A stretch of 44,888 nucleotides of DNA, taken from assembly GCA_017694735.1 (NCBI GenBank), contig JADIMN010000100.1:1-44888 (forward strand), written 5' to 3'. The notes beneath the pieces are model-generated. The model was not told where the DNA came from and searched no databases. It worked only from the letters and a program-made list of their open reading frames with translations. The position numbers and the translations under genes are program-made. Shown in pieces: positions 1 to 8,013 of the stretch; positions within the stretch are counted from its first letter, which is position 1, and every line of letters starts with the position of its first letter. This DNA is from Candidatus Alectryobacillus merdavium (GTDB taxonomy: Bacteria > Bacillota_I > Bacilli_A > RFN20 > CAG-826).

Positions 1-126
1 GAAATTATATTAAGTATTATAATGAAGAACGTATTAAATCGAAAACTAACTGGATGTCGCCAATTGATTATAGAAAAATGGTATGTTCAAAATCGGTTTA
101 ATTTTTAGTCCAAAAAAAGGGGTACA
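1..126 (+). mobile_element. Right end of an IS3-family insertion sequence, cut by the window edge
   Basis: The window opens inside the last codons of an IS3-type transposase. Just after the stop comes GTCCAAAAAAAGGGGTACA at 108-126, which resembles the terminal inverted repeats of IS3/IS150-type elements (mirror of TGTAC-CCCC-TTT-GGAC). The element therefore probably ends near base 126. The left part lies outside the window, so whether the element is complete cannot be judged. A 12-base inverted repeat (75-86 with 124-135) spans the transposase stop and this terminus. Confidence 0.6.
3..101 (+). CDS. IS3-family transposase (OrfB/rve integrase), C-terminal end only
   Basis: Reading from base 3, 32 codons end at TAA (99-101). 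The peptide contains YYNEERIKSK followed by NWMSPIDYR, which is the conserved C-terminal tail of IS3-family transposases (usual form YNxxRxxxxLxxxSPxEYR) after the DDE catalytic core. The start and catalytic residues lie outside the window. The product would cut and join the element's ends. The tail itself shows no frameshift, so this is a partial gene and not necessarily a pseudogene. It is one of the few plus-strand genes in the window. Confidence 0.7.
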   Translation, partial: NYIKYYNEERIKSKTNWMSPIDYRKMVCSKSV

Positions 127-215
127 TACCATTTTGCAAAAATTATAAATCTTATTTAAGACTTTTTTTATTTAAATGAATGTCTCAAAAAGAGGAATAA
201 ACAATAAAGATTAAC

Positions 216-977
216 TTACTTTTTTAAGAAATCTTCAACACTTGGACAAGAATAAGTTCCGTTTTTCTTGCCCATAAAAGTAATTGCATTTTTAGGACAA
301 TTATTTAAACAAGATAAACAAAACATACAATTATTTGAAATTTTGATTTTACCATTTACAAGAGAAATATTGTTAAGAGGACACGATTTAATACAATTTT
401 CACATTTAATACAATTTTCATCAACAACTAAGTTTTTTCCATTAACAAAAAATTTGTTAAAAAGATAATTTATAAAGGATGATTTTAAAAAACCAAAAAA
501 CTCTCTTTTTTCGTATTTAATTATTTCATTATTACTTATTTTATTAGCAAAAGTTTCAATCGATGGAATAGCATTTTGTATAATTTTCTTAATATTTTCA
601 CTGCTTTCAGGCTTATCTGAAATAAGATAATTATTTGGCATGATAATTTTACCAAAACCCATATAGTTTTTATTTTTAGATTTTGTTATTTTCTTTAAAT
701 ATTTATCCGCATTACCACAATTTAATCCCATGGTTGCTATAAAGTAAAAGTTATTATTTCCTCTTAAATTAGAGTTTTTAATTAAATTCTCTATTCTTGA
801 TGGAAATCTCCAAGCATATATTGGACAAACAAAAACATAAGGCTTATTAGAGATTAAATCCAAAGACAAATTTTCTTTTATAATTTTATTTAAAGAAATA
901 ACTTCGTCTTTAAGTAAAATTGCTAAATATTTTGCTACAAATTTTGAATTTCCACTACCACTAAAATACAATATCAT
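216..977 (-). CDS. EFR1-type flavodoxin-like/ferredoxin fusion protein
   Basis: This 253-residue protein joins two electron-carrying modules. Residues 1-150 are flavodoxin-like: MILYFSGSGNSK carries the FMN phosphate loop (SGSGNS, 6-11) and VCPIYAWRFPS follows around 50-60. Residues 185-235 hold two [4Fe-4S] sites, with cysteines at 189, 192, 195, 199 and at 217, 220, 223, 227, the last of each set followed by Pro. This layout matches the EFR1 family of anaerobes. It is probably a cytoplasmic electron-transfer protein; its partners are unknown. The ATG is preceded by GAGAAGGA at a normal distance. It stands alone, divergent from the NifU-domain gene and next to an IS3 remnant, so local rearrangement is possible. 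Confidence 0.85.
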   Translation of the reverse strand: MILYFSGSGNSKFVAKYLAILLKDEVISLNKIIKENLSLDLISNKPYVFVCPIYAWRFPSRIENLIKNSNLRGNNNFYFIATMGLNCGNADKYLKKITKSKNKNYMGFGKIIMPNNYLISDKPESSENIKKIIQNAIPSIETFANKISNNEIIKYEKREFFGFLKSSFINYLFNKFFVNGKNLVVDENCIKCENCIKSCPLNNISLVNGKIKISNNCMFCLSCLNNCPKNAITFMGKKNGTYSCPSVEDFLKK

Positions 978-1012
978 ACTTGTTCCTTCTCAATTGAATA
1001 TAAATAAAATAA

Positions 1013-1041
1013 ATAACATATCTATAAAAAATTATAATCAA
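1013..1041 (-). promoter_or_regulatory. Probable promoter of the EFR1-type gene
   Basis: On the minus strand TTGATT (1036-1041) and TGTTAT (1013-1018) are separated by 17 bases and lie about 35 bases before the ATG at 977. The -10 is imperfect (4 of 6). The assignment rests only on sequence match and position. Confidence 0.4.
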
Positions 1042-1084
1042 AATATTTGATAATTTAGAAATAAAAACTAATAATATTTTAGGT

Positions 1085-1324
1085 ATGACAAAAGATGAAA
1101 CAATTATAGAAATCAAGAAAACGCTAAATAAAATAAAACCATTCATTCAAAGAGATGGTGGCGACTTAGAATTTTCTCGTTATGAAAACGGAATCGTTTA
1201 TGTAAAATTAAGCGGAGCTTGCAAAGGCTGCGGTCTTATTAATTCTACATTAAGCGATGGAATAGAAGTTATATTAATGGAAGAAGTTCCAGGAGTAATC
1301 GCGGTTAGACTTGATGAAGATTAA
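1085..1324 (+). CDS. NifU C-terminal-domain (Nfu-type) iron-sulfur carrier
   Basis: This is a 79-residue protein consisting of one Nfu domain. RDGGD (23-27) and the CKGC pair (Cys46, Cys49) are the family signatures; the CxxC of two subunits holds a [4Fe-4S] cluster that is passed to client proteins. It is likely a cytoplasmic carrier working downstream of the SUF machinery encoded at 34978-39614. The ATG is preceded only by TTTAGGT and lacks a strong ribosome site; TAATAT lies 7 bases before it, so the transcript may have almost no leader. The stop overlaps the stop of the convergent 5'-nucleotidase gene in the palindrome TTAA (1321-1324). Its terminator hairpin lies inside that neighbour's coding region. 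Confidence 0.9.
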   Translation: MTKDETIIEIKKTLNKIKPFIQRDGGDLEFSRYENGIVYVKLSGACKGCGLINSTLSDGIEVILMEEVPGVIAVRLDED

Positions 1325-2823
1325 TAATAGTCGGAACTATTAATTGTTCCGACTTTTTTTATGTAATCAACTATAATGTCTCTTATAAATAAACCAGTTT
1401 TTATACACTCACTAGTATCGAAATCTTTTAATATAACATAATCGATTCCAGCAAAATAAAATGTTTCATCACTAATATCATTTACATCAAAACCGATATT
1501 AAAATATCTATTTGAAGTGGATGCTAAATCATAAATATAATGTTTATCGGCTTCAACTATAAGAATTTCATTTTCAAAAGGAAACGAAGTGTATATATCA
1601 TCATATAAAATTTCACCACTCTCTAAATTTGCTCTAGCTTGGTTGTGAACGGAGCCTTTGATATCATACTGAGCAAATTCTTCACTAATTTTTTCATACA
1701 TTGCTTGAGCAGCCATAACTGGTAAATTAGAAGTGGAAGTAAAATAGCCATTTGCTCGTCCTACTACTTCATTTTTTAAATCATCGACATCATATTTACT
1801 TTTATATAATTCATATATTTCAGGGTCTTCTTCTAAACTTGTATATTCTACATCATCAAAAGAATAAACATCATAATTAAGTATTTCGCACTCTTGTTTT
1901 TTAGGATCAAATTGTACTTCAACTTTGCTAAAAGCCTCTCCATTGCAGATAGCATTTAAAACCGGAATAACATTAAAATCATTATCATAAAATTCTTCGA
2001 CTTCTTCTCTATGACTATGACCAGCTAAAACTAAATCTATGTCAGAAGAAACAATAGACTTAATTAAATTAGAAGAAAAATCAGCAGCACCTAAGTGAAT
2101 GGAAAGAATTATAAAATTAGCTCCTTGTTCTCTTAATTTTTCACTTTCTTCAATAACATATTTAGATTCTTCATCAAAAATTAAATCTTCCGTCATTGTA
2201 GCAGTAATTGAAGAGTAAACGTTACTTCCAATAATACCAATAACACCAACTTTTACATTATCTTTTTCAATAAGTGCAGAAGATTTAATATTACTTAGTT
2301 TGTCTTTTTCATCAATAATATTAGCAGCTAGAATTGGAAAATTTGCTAATTCTGCATTACTTTGAATAATTTCTGTGCCCCAATCAAATTCGTGATTTCC
2401 AAGTGTCATCGAATCAAATCCCATTAAATTCATAGCTTCAGTTACAAACTTACCACGATTTTCATTTGATTCAATACTGCCTTGCCACATATCTCCTGAA
2501 GAAATTACAAAAGAAGTTTGTTCGTTTCTCTCATGTTTTATAAAAGTAGACAATTTTCCTAGACCATATTCATAATAACCATAAGAACTAATTTTTTCAT
2601 TTACACTACCATGAAAATCATTTAATCCAATAATGCTAAAATTAATTGGTTCTTCATTTTCTGATGTAGTATCAAAACTACTTGTTGATAAACTTGAATC
2701 GACAACAGAGGTTGTTTCATCGGTCATTTCACTTGTATTTGTTTGGCTACCGGAAATATTTCCGCCACAGCTAGTTAAAAGAAATGTAACTAAAAAACAC
2801 TGCAAAACCTTAATATTTTTCAT
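1321..2823 (-). CDS. Lipoprotein 5'-nucleotidase / metallophosphatase (UshA-like)
   Basis: The 500-residue protein has a lipoprotein signal peptide with lipobox LTSC (Cys19), then a Ser/Thr-rich linker to about residue 58. The calcineurin-like metallophosphatase domain shows LNDFHG (Asp69, His71), SGDMWQG (Asp111), GNHEFDWG (142-149) and AGHSHRE (His269, His271), the two-metal site of the family. Residues from about 345 to the end fit the 5'-nucleotidase C-terminal (substrate) domain. It is probably anchored outside the membrane and dephosphorylates nucleotides for nucleoside uptake; exact substrate is not readable. It is somewhat shorter than E. coli UshA. The start ATG overlaps the cysQ stop as ATGA, so the two are probably translationally coupled. 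The 3' end contains the NifU terminator. Confidence 0.88.
   Translation of the reverse strand: MKNIKVLQCFLVTFLLTSCGGNISGSQTNTSEMTDETTSVVDSSLSTSSFDTTSENEEPINFSIIGLNDFHGSVNEKISSYGYYEYGLGKLSTFIKHERNEQTSFVISSGDMWQGSIESNENRGKFVTEAMNLMGFDSMTLGNHEFDWGTEIIQSNAELANFPILAANIIDEKDKLSNIKSSALIEKDNVKVGVIGIIGSNVYSSITATMTEDLIFDEESKYVIEESEKLREQGANFIILSIHLGAADFSSNLIKSIVSSDIDLVLAGHSHREEVEEFYDNDFNVIPVLNAICNGEAFSKVEVQFDPKKQECEILNYDVYSFDDVEYTSLEEDPEIYELYKSKYDVDDLKNEVVGRANGYFTSTSNLPVMAAQAMYEKISEEFAQYDIKGSVHNQARANLESGEILYDDIYTSFPFENEILIVEADKHYIYDLASTSNRYFNIGFDVNDISDETFYFAGIDYVILKDFDTSECIKTGLFIRDIIVDYIKKVGTINSSDYY
1329..1360 (+). terminator. Intrinsic terminator of the NifU-domain gene
   Basis: AGTCGGAAC (1329-1337) and GTTCCGACT (1346-1354) form a perfect 9-bp stem with an 8-base loop, followed by a T run to 1360 on the plus strand. 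The hairpin lies wholly within the last codons of the convergent 5'-nucleotidase gene. On the minus strand the trailing sequence is less T-rich, so it may terminate that gene only weakly. Confidence 0.85.
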
Positions 2824-3596
2824 AATAATATATTCTCTTTCTTGTTTGCTATAATATAACCTTCTCTATTATAAACATCTTCTCTATTATATTTCATTGG
2901 TGTAAAATCAGGTTTTAATACTACACCACCCGCTTCTTTTACAATTATTTCAAAAGGTGCAGTATCCCACTCTTTTGTTCCTGGTTGAAGTCTATATGTA
3001 AGCTCAGCTTTCCCCTCTGCTATTAAGCAAGCTTTATAAGAAGAACCACATTTTGCAACGTTTTTTATTTTATCGGAGTGTTTAGCTATAAGTTCTTTTT
3101 CTTTTTCATTAAAATGGAAAACACTTGTTAAACAAGTTAAGTCTTCAGTTTTGTTTGATACAGAAATTCTTTTAGTAGTATCACCTTCTATAACAAAAGC
3201 ACCAGAATCCTTCAATCCATAATATATTTTCTTATAAAATGGAACTGCTATGACACCAACTACAACTTCATGTTTATAAGATAAAGCAATGTTAATAGCA
3301 AATTGATCTGTATGTTTAATAAAATCTTCAGTTCCATCTAAAGGATCAATAATAAAAACTAAATCATTGTTTAGTCTGTTTAAATCATCTTTATCTTCTT
3401 CAGATAAAAAAGCATAAGTAGGATATTTTTCCTTTAAATAAGTTGTAATTAATTTATTTGACTCTTTATCTGCAATAGTGACTGGAGAATTATCACTTTT
3501 AATTTCAACTTCTACATGTTTGTTATAATAATCTACTAATAAACTAGAAGCCTTTTTTGCAATAAAGATCATATCTTTTAATTCTTTTTCAAACAT
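2820..3596 (-). CDS. cysQ: 3'(2'),5'-bisphosphate nucleotidase, inositol monophosphatase family
   Basis: This 258-residue cytoplasmic enzyme has the metal-binding motifs of the Li-sensitive phosphatase family: LSEEDK (Glu66, Glu67), DPLDGTED (84-91) and EWDTAPFEI (Asp211). CysQ members hydrolyse 3'-phosphoadenosine 5'-phosphate to AMP; an inositol-phosphatase role is the main alternative and cannot be excluded from sequence. GGAGGT precedes the ATG at good spacing. The gene begins about 30 bases after the fba terminator hairpin and ends in an ATGA overlap with the 5'-nucleotidase lipoprotein, giving a two-gene nucleotide-phosphatase unit. TGA as its stop shows that TGA is not read as Trp here. 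Confidence 0.85.
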   Translation of the reverse strand: MFEKELKDMIFIAKKASSLLVDYYNKHVEVEIKSDNSPVTIADKESNKLITTYLKEKYPTYAFLSEEDKDDLNRLNNDLVFIIDPLDGTEDFIKHTDQFAINIALSYKHEVVVGVIAVPFYKKIYYGLKDSGAFVIEGDTTKRISVSNKTEDLTCLTSVFHFNEKEKELIAKHSDKIKNVAKCGSSYKACLIAEGKAELTYRLQPGTKEWDTAPFEIIVKEAGGVVLKPDFTPMKYNREDVYNREGYIIANKKENILL

Positions 3597-3626
3597 ATTT
3601 TACCTCCAAATTATATATAGAAAAAT

Positions 3627-3649
3627 AAAAGGGCCAAAATGGCCCTTTT
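3627..3649 (-). terminator. Intrinsic terminator after fba
   Basis: AAAAGGGCC (3627-3635) pairs perfectly with GGCCCTTTT (3641-3649) around a 5-base loop. On the minus strand it follows the fba stop and runs into TTTTATTTTT. It lies between fba and cysQ, so cysQ probably starts from its own promoter or from read-through. Confidence 0.85.
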
Positions 3650-3662
3650 AAAAAAATTATAC

Positions 3663-4520
3663 TTAAGCTTTGTTAATGCAACCAAAAATCTCGCATTTTT
3701 CTCTGACAACTTCTTTAATTCCCTCTTTGCCAGGGCCAATTACTTTTCTTGGATCGTATACTTCGCTGTCTTTAGCAACTACTTCTCTTACAATTTTTGT
3801 AAAAGCCATTTGACATTCAGTATTTACATTAATTTTGCATGTGCCACATTCAATAGCTTTCTTAATTTGATAATCTGGAATTCCGCTACCACCATGTAAA
3901 ACAAGAGGCATTTTTACAAGACCGGCAATTTCAGCCATTTCTTTAAATCCTAATTTAGGTTCTCCATGATATGGTCCATGAACACTTCCAAGTGCTGGAG
4001 CAAGAGCATCAATCTTAGTTTCATTAACTAATTTAACACATTCATTTGGATCAGCATATAAAACGCCTTGTGAAACAACATTATCTTCTTGACCACCAAC
4101 ATGTCCTAATTCTGCTTCAACAGTAACACCATGAGCATGAGCATAATCAACTACTTCTTTTGTAATTCTAATATTTTCTTCAAGTTCGTGTTTAGAAGCA
4201 TCAATCATAACACTTGTAAATCCAGCATCAATAGCTTTTTTACAGAAATCAAAACTTGAACCGTGGTCAACATGTAATGCAACTGGAACGGTAATATTAG
4301 CATCTTTCATATAACCTTTAACCATACCAACAATAACATCAACACCACCCATATATTTAGCTGCTCCTTCAGAAACACCTAATATAACTGGTGCGTTAAG
4401 TTTTTGAACTTCATCTAAAATAGCAATTGTCCATTCTAAGTTATTAATATTAAATTGACCAACTGCATAGTGATCTTGTCTTGCTTTTTCAAGCATATCT
4501 TTCATATTAACTAATCCCAT
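3663..4520 (-). CDS. fba: Class II fructose-1,6-bisphosphate aldolase
   Basis: This 285-residue zinc enzyme of glycolysis and gluconeogenesis cleaves fructose-1,6-bisphosphate into DHAP and glyceraldehyde-3-phosphate. HVDHGSS (Asp85, His86), AELGHVGGQED (from 136), GSVHGPYHG (His181) and VLHGGSG (His209) are the zinc and phosphate-binding motifs. Length and motifs fit the Bacillus/Mollicute FbaA group; a tagatose-bisphosphate aldolase (GatY-like) is the close alternative. AAGGAGAA stands before the ATG and TATAAT at 4545-4550 about 24 bases upstream. It is followed by a strong terminator. The order argS-rpoE-fba resembles the B. subtilis argS-rpoE-...-fbaA region. Confidence 0.93.
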   Translation of the reverse strand: MGLVNMKDMLEKARQDHYAVGQFNINNLEWTIAILDEVQKLNAPVILGVSEGAAKYMGGVDVIVGMVKGYMKDANITVPVALHVDHGSSFDFCKKAIDAGFTSVMIDASKHELEENIRITKEVVDYAHAHGVTVEAELGHVGGQEDNVVSQGVLYADPNECVKLVNETKIDALAPALGSVHGPYHGEPKLGFKEMAEIAGLVKMPLVLHGGSGIPDYQIKKAIECGTCKINVNTECQMAFTKIVREVVAKDSEVYDPRKVIGPGKEGIKEVVREKCEIFGCINKA

Positions 4521-4544
4521 AAATTCTCCTTTATATTTACTATT

Positions 4545-4550
4545 ATTATA
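4545..4550 (-). promoter_or_regulatory. Probable -10 box for fba
   Basis: TATAAT on the minus strand lies 24 bases before the fba ATG, in the 53-base gap after rpoE. The hexamer 17 bases further upstream (TTTAAG) is a weak -35. fba may thus have its own promoter besides read-through from rpoE, after which no clear hairpin is visible. Confidence 0.45.
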
Positions 4551-4573
4551 AAATAATAAAAACCAACCTTAAA

Positions 4574-4927
4574 TTATAAATCAACAATTTCACTAGAACT
4601 ATTATAGTCCTCGTCATCGTCTTTATCTTCATTTGGATCAACATCGGTATCTGAATAAGCCATTTCCAAATTCATAATATTTTTAACAACGTCAAAAGTT
4701 TGTCTATCTCTTAAATCCCATGTGTTTCCACTTAAAAATACAAAACGAGAATCAAGAGTTAAAGCTGTATAAAATTTTGATTTATATGTTGCATCGCTCT
4801 TTTTCTCTTCAGCAACTAAATTTGTATCATTACATAAATGATTCCAAATCTCTGAAAATGATTTCTTTTCTTTTGAATTTAATAAATAATTATAAGTTTC
4901 ATCAATTAATGTAATATTGCCACCCAT
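4574..4927 (-). CDS. rpoE: DNA-directed RNA polymerase delta subunit
   Basis: The 117-residue protein matches RpoE/delta of Gram-positive bacteria. It has an N-terminal winged-helix (HARE-HTH) domain with SFSEIWNHL near residues 23-32 and LTLDSRFVFLSGNTWDLR near 55-73, then a short acidic tail from about residue 93. Delta binds the core polymerase, speeds recycling and lowers nonspecific promoter complexes. The acidic tail is much shorter than that of B. subtilis (whole protein about 173). GGAGGATAT precedes the ATG. It follows argS by 12 bases, a conserved pairing in Bacilli. Confidence 0.9.
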   Translation of the reverse strand: MGGNITLIDETYNYLLNSKEKKSFSEIWNHLCNDTNLVAEEKKSDATYKSKFYTALTLDSRFVFLSGNTWDLRDRQTFDVVKNIMNLEMAYSDTDVDPNEDKDDDEDYNSSSEIVDL

Positions 4928-4939
4928 TTTTATATCCTC

Positions 4940-6562
4940 CTACATTTTCTCTGGAGCATTTACTCCAATTAAACTTAAAGCATCTTTTAATACAATTGAA
5001 CACGCTTTTAGCAAAGTAAGTCTAGCACCAGATAACTCTTTATTATTTTCATCTAAGATTCTAACTTTTGAATAATATTCATGAATCTTCGAAGCAAAAT
5101 TATATAAATAATTACAAATCTTATATGGTGCTCTTTCATTAAAAGCATCGACTATTATTTTATCATAATTATTAAGTATTTTCATTAACTCAAGTTCATT
5201 ATCATTTATTAATAAATCATACTTATTATTTAATTCAATCTTTGAATTTAATAATAATGAAGAAATTCTAGCAAAAGCATATTGTGAATAATAAACTGGA
5301 TTTGAAGAATTACTTGCTAATGCAATATCTAAATCAAAATCTAAATGTTGGCTAGCAGCTCTATTTACAAAGAAATATCTACATGCATCAACACCAACTG
5401 TATTTACAAGGTCACGCATTTTAATTGCATTACCAAGTCTTTTAGACATTTTTACTTCTTCGCCGTTTTTAATTAATCTAACCATTTGAATTAATTCAAC
5501 CTCTAATGCATCTTTGCTATAGCCATTCATCATCAAAGCACTCTTCATTCTATTAATGTAACCATGATGATCTGCTCCTAAAATATCTATCAAAAAGTCT
5601 GCATTTCTTGATAATTTATCCAAATGATATACAATATCAGGCAAAAAATAAGTATAGTCACCATTACTTTTAATAATAGGTCTATCTTTGTCATCTAGAA
5701 AATCACTCGTTTTTAAAAATGTAGCACCATCGCTTACATAAACATAATCTTTCATCTTTTCAATTAAATGTTCAACAGAGTTATTTTCTCTTATCTTAGT
5801 CTCAAAAGAATATTTATCAAACTCAACTCTAAATTCTTTTAAGTCTTTTTTAAGTTTTTCTAATTCTTTTTCAATTCCATATTCTTTAAAAAATTGAATA
5901 TCTTCTTCATCGCTTGTTTTTTTATATTTATCGCCGTATTCTTCTTTAATCAATTTTGCAATTTCTTTAACATCCTCACCTAAATATCCATCCTCTGGAA
6001 TTGGATAAGAAATATTAAATAATTCTAAATATCTAGATTTTAAAGATTTTGCTAAGTTTGTTACTTGTGCGCCAGCATCATTGACATAAAATTCTCTAAT
6101 AACTTTATATCCAGCTTTTTTAAATATTCTTGATAAAGAATCACCAAGAGCAGCGCCTCTTGCGTGGCCTAAATGTAAATCTCCTGTAGGATTAGCACTT
6201 ACATACTCAATGTTATAAACAATATCTTTTTCTTCTTGTTGACCAAAATTTGATCCTTCTTTTAATACTTTATCAATAACATCAGATAAAGCATCTTGTT
6301 TTAAAAAAATATTAATAAATCCTGGACCAGCTATTTCTACTTTAGAAATTTCATCACAGTTTAAACTAGAAATAATGCTATTTGCAAAATCTCTAGGATT
6401 TTTTCCGCTTTTCTTAGAAAATTTTAAAGCAACATTGCTTGTTAAATCTCCGTGTTGTTTATCTTTTGTTGAAACAACTTCTATATCATTAATATTAGCT
6501 TCAATATTTAAATTAGATAATATCTCGAGTAATAAATTTTTAATTTTGTCTTCTAATTTCAT
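4940..6562 (-). CDS. argS: Arginyl-tRNA synthetase
   Basis: This 540-residue class I synthetase charges tRNA-Arg. An N-terminal additional domain (about 1-90) binds the tRNA D-loop. The catalytic core shows HLGH (130-133) in a GDLHLGHARG context and KMSKR (371-375). The C-terminal DALR anticodon-binding domain covers roughly the last 120 residues (AFARISSLL, GVNAPEKM at the end). Its ATG overlaps the gltX stop as ATGA, so expression is coupled to gltX; rpoE follows after 12 bases. No T-box is present, since there is no leader. Confidence 0.97.
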   Translation of the reverse strand: MKLEDKIKNLLLEILSNLNIEANINDIEVVSTKDKQHGDLTSNVALKFSKKSGKNPRDFANSIISSLNCDEISKVEIAGPGFINIFLKQDALSDVIDKVLKEGSNFGQQEEKDIVYNIEYVSANPTGDLHLGHARGAALGDSLSRIFKKAGYKVIREFYVNDAGAQVTNLAKSLKSRYLELFNISYPIPEDGYLGEDVKEIAKLIKEEYGDKYKKTSDEEDIQFFKEYGIEKELEKLKKDLKEFRVEFDKYSFETKIRENNSVEHLIEKMKDYVYVSDGATFLKTSDFLDDKDRPIIKSNGDYTYFLPDIVYHLDKLSRNADFLIDILGADHHGYINRMKSALMMNGYSKDALEVELIQMVRLIKNGEEVKMSKRLGNAIKMRDLVNTVGVDACRYFFVNRAASQHLDFDLDIALASNSSNPVYYSQYAFARISSLLLNSKIELNNKYDLLINDNELELMKILNNYDKIIVDAFNERAPYKICNYLYNFASKIHEYYSKVRILDENNKELSGARLTLLKACSIVLKDALSLIGVNAPEKM

Positions 6563-8013
6563 TGCAGTTCCTCTCTAATTCGTTTCAAAACCTCGTCTTT
6601 TCCAAGCAAGTTAAATATGTTATACATCTCAATTCCATGTTCACAACCAGTTAGTGACAATCTAATTGGCATATATAAATTTTTTCCTTTTGCTTGTGTA
6701 TTTAAAATTACATCATTAATCCAAGCTTTAAATGAATCTTTATCAAATTTTAAATCATTTGTGCTTTTGATTTTTTCTTCAATAAATGTAAGGACTCTCT
6801 GAGAAAGTTCGCTATTTACAAAAGCTTTTTGATCATCATTTAATTTTGCTTTATTAAACACTTCGTCTATAAAAGAATTAATTTGTTCTCCATATAAAAT
6901 TTCATTTTTAAATACCAATGAAATATTTTTTAATTCATCCTCGGTCTTATTAGCTAAATTTTTATTTTCTTTAATAAAAGGCAATATAAATTCAAAATAC
7001 TTTTCATTATCTAGAGTCTTAATATAGTGAGAATTCATCCAATATAATTTTTTATTATCAAACATGCTTGGAGATTTACTTAATCTAGAAGGATCAAAAC
7101 ATGAACACATTTCAGAAAGAGTAAATATTTCTTTATTATCTTCTGGAGTCCAACCAAGTAATAAAAGGAAATTTAAAATAGCTTGTGGCAAAAAGCCCAT
7201 TTTTCTATATTGAGATACAAATTGAACAATATTATTATCTCTTTTTGATAATTTTTTTCCGTTCTCATTAATAATAATTGTCATGTGCCCAAATTGTGGA
7301 GCTTCCCAACCAAAATAATCATAGATAAATAATTGTTTTGGTGTATTACTTAAATGCTCTTCTCCTCTTAAAACATGAGTAATATCCATAATGTGATCAT
7401 CTATAACAACAGCAAAATTATATGTAGGAATTCCATTAGACTTCAAAATAACAAAATCGCCAAAGTCATTTGAATTAAAACTGACTTCACCTCTTACTAA
7501 ATCATTAAATACAATTTTTTTATCATCTGGAACTCTTAGTCTAATAGATGGCTTAATGCCTTTTTTTCTTAGTGCTTCTTTTTCTTCTTCGCTTAAGTTC
7601 AAACATCTTCTATCATACTTAAACGAAGTTATGCCTCTTTCTTCTTGTTCTATTCTTGATTTTTCTAAATCCTCTTCGCTACAAAAACATTCATATGCAT
7701 AACCTTTTTCAACTAATTCGTAAGCATATTTTTTATAAATATCCAATTTTTCCATTTGACGATAGTATTTATATTTAGGATTAGGATTTTCAATTGATTC
7801 ATCTGGAATAATACCAAGCCATATTAAATCATGAAGTTGTGAATACTCAGCACCTTCAATATTTCTTTCTATATCAGTATCTTCAATTCTAAAAACAAAA
7901 TCTCCATTAAACTTTTTTGCATATAAGTAATTAAATAGAGCACTTCTAGCACCACCTATATGTAAAAAACCTGTTGGACTTGGAGCATATCTTACTCTAA
8001 CTTTTTTATTCAT
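6559..8013 (-). CDS. gltX: Glutamyl-tRNA synthetase
   Basis: A class I synthetase of 484 residues. APSPTGFLHIGG holds the HIGH-type motif (HIGG, 18-21), and KLSKRD (254-259) is the KMSKS equivalent. I place the start at the ATG at 8013 (MNKKVRV...) because AGGTGA ends 5 bases before it; a GTG nine bases upstream has that ribosome site overlapping it and is unlikely. The first 8 bases overlap the end of ispF. In an organism without glutaminyl-tRNA synthetase it may also charge tRNA-Gln with Glu; that cannot be decided here. The ispF-gltX pairing is also found in B. subtilis. Confidence 0.96.
   Translation of the reverse strand: MNKKVRVRYAPSPTGFLHIGGARSALFNYLYAKKFNGDFVFRIEDTDIERNIEGAEYSQLHDLIWLGIIPDESIENPNPKYKYYRQMEKLDIYKKYAYELVEKGYAYECFCSEEDLEKSRIEQEERGITSFKYDRRCLNLSEEEKEALRKKGIKPSIRLRVPDDKKIVFNDLVRGEVSFNSNDFGDFVILKSNGIPTYNFAVVIDDHIMDITHVLRGEEHLSNTPKQLFIYDYFGWEAPQFGHMTIIINENGKKLSKRDNNIVQFVSQYRKMGFLPQAILNFLLLLGWTPEDNKEIFTLSEMCSCFDPSRLSKSPSMFDNKKLYWMNSHYIKTLDNEKYFEFILPFIKENKNLANKTEDELKNISLVFKNEILYGEQINSFIDEVFNKAKLNDDQKAFVNSELSQRVLTFIEEKIKSTNDLKFDKDSFKAWINDVILNTQAKGKNLYMPIRLSLTGCEHGIEMYNIFNLLGKDEVLKRIREELQ

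Noticed and set aside
961..1146. 61-residue minus-strand reading frame with hydrophobic N-terminus upstream of the EFR1-type gene
   Set aside because: It covers the start of the NifU-domain gene on the other strand and the divergent promoters, and has no ribosome site. Hydrophobic residues arise easily from AT-rich codons.
2820..2823. Mycoplasma genetic code (TGA as Trp)
   Set aside because: TGA ends cysQ, gltX, ychF, miaB and others at tight ATGA overlaps, and conserved Trp positions use TGG, so the standard bacterial code applies.
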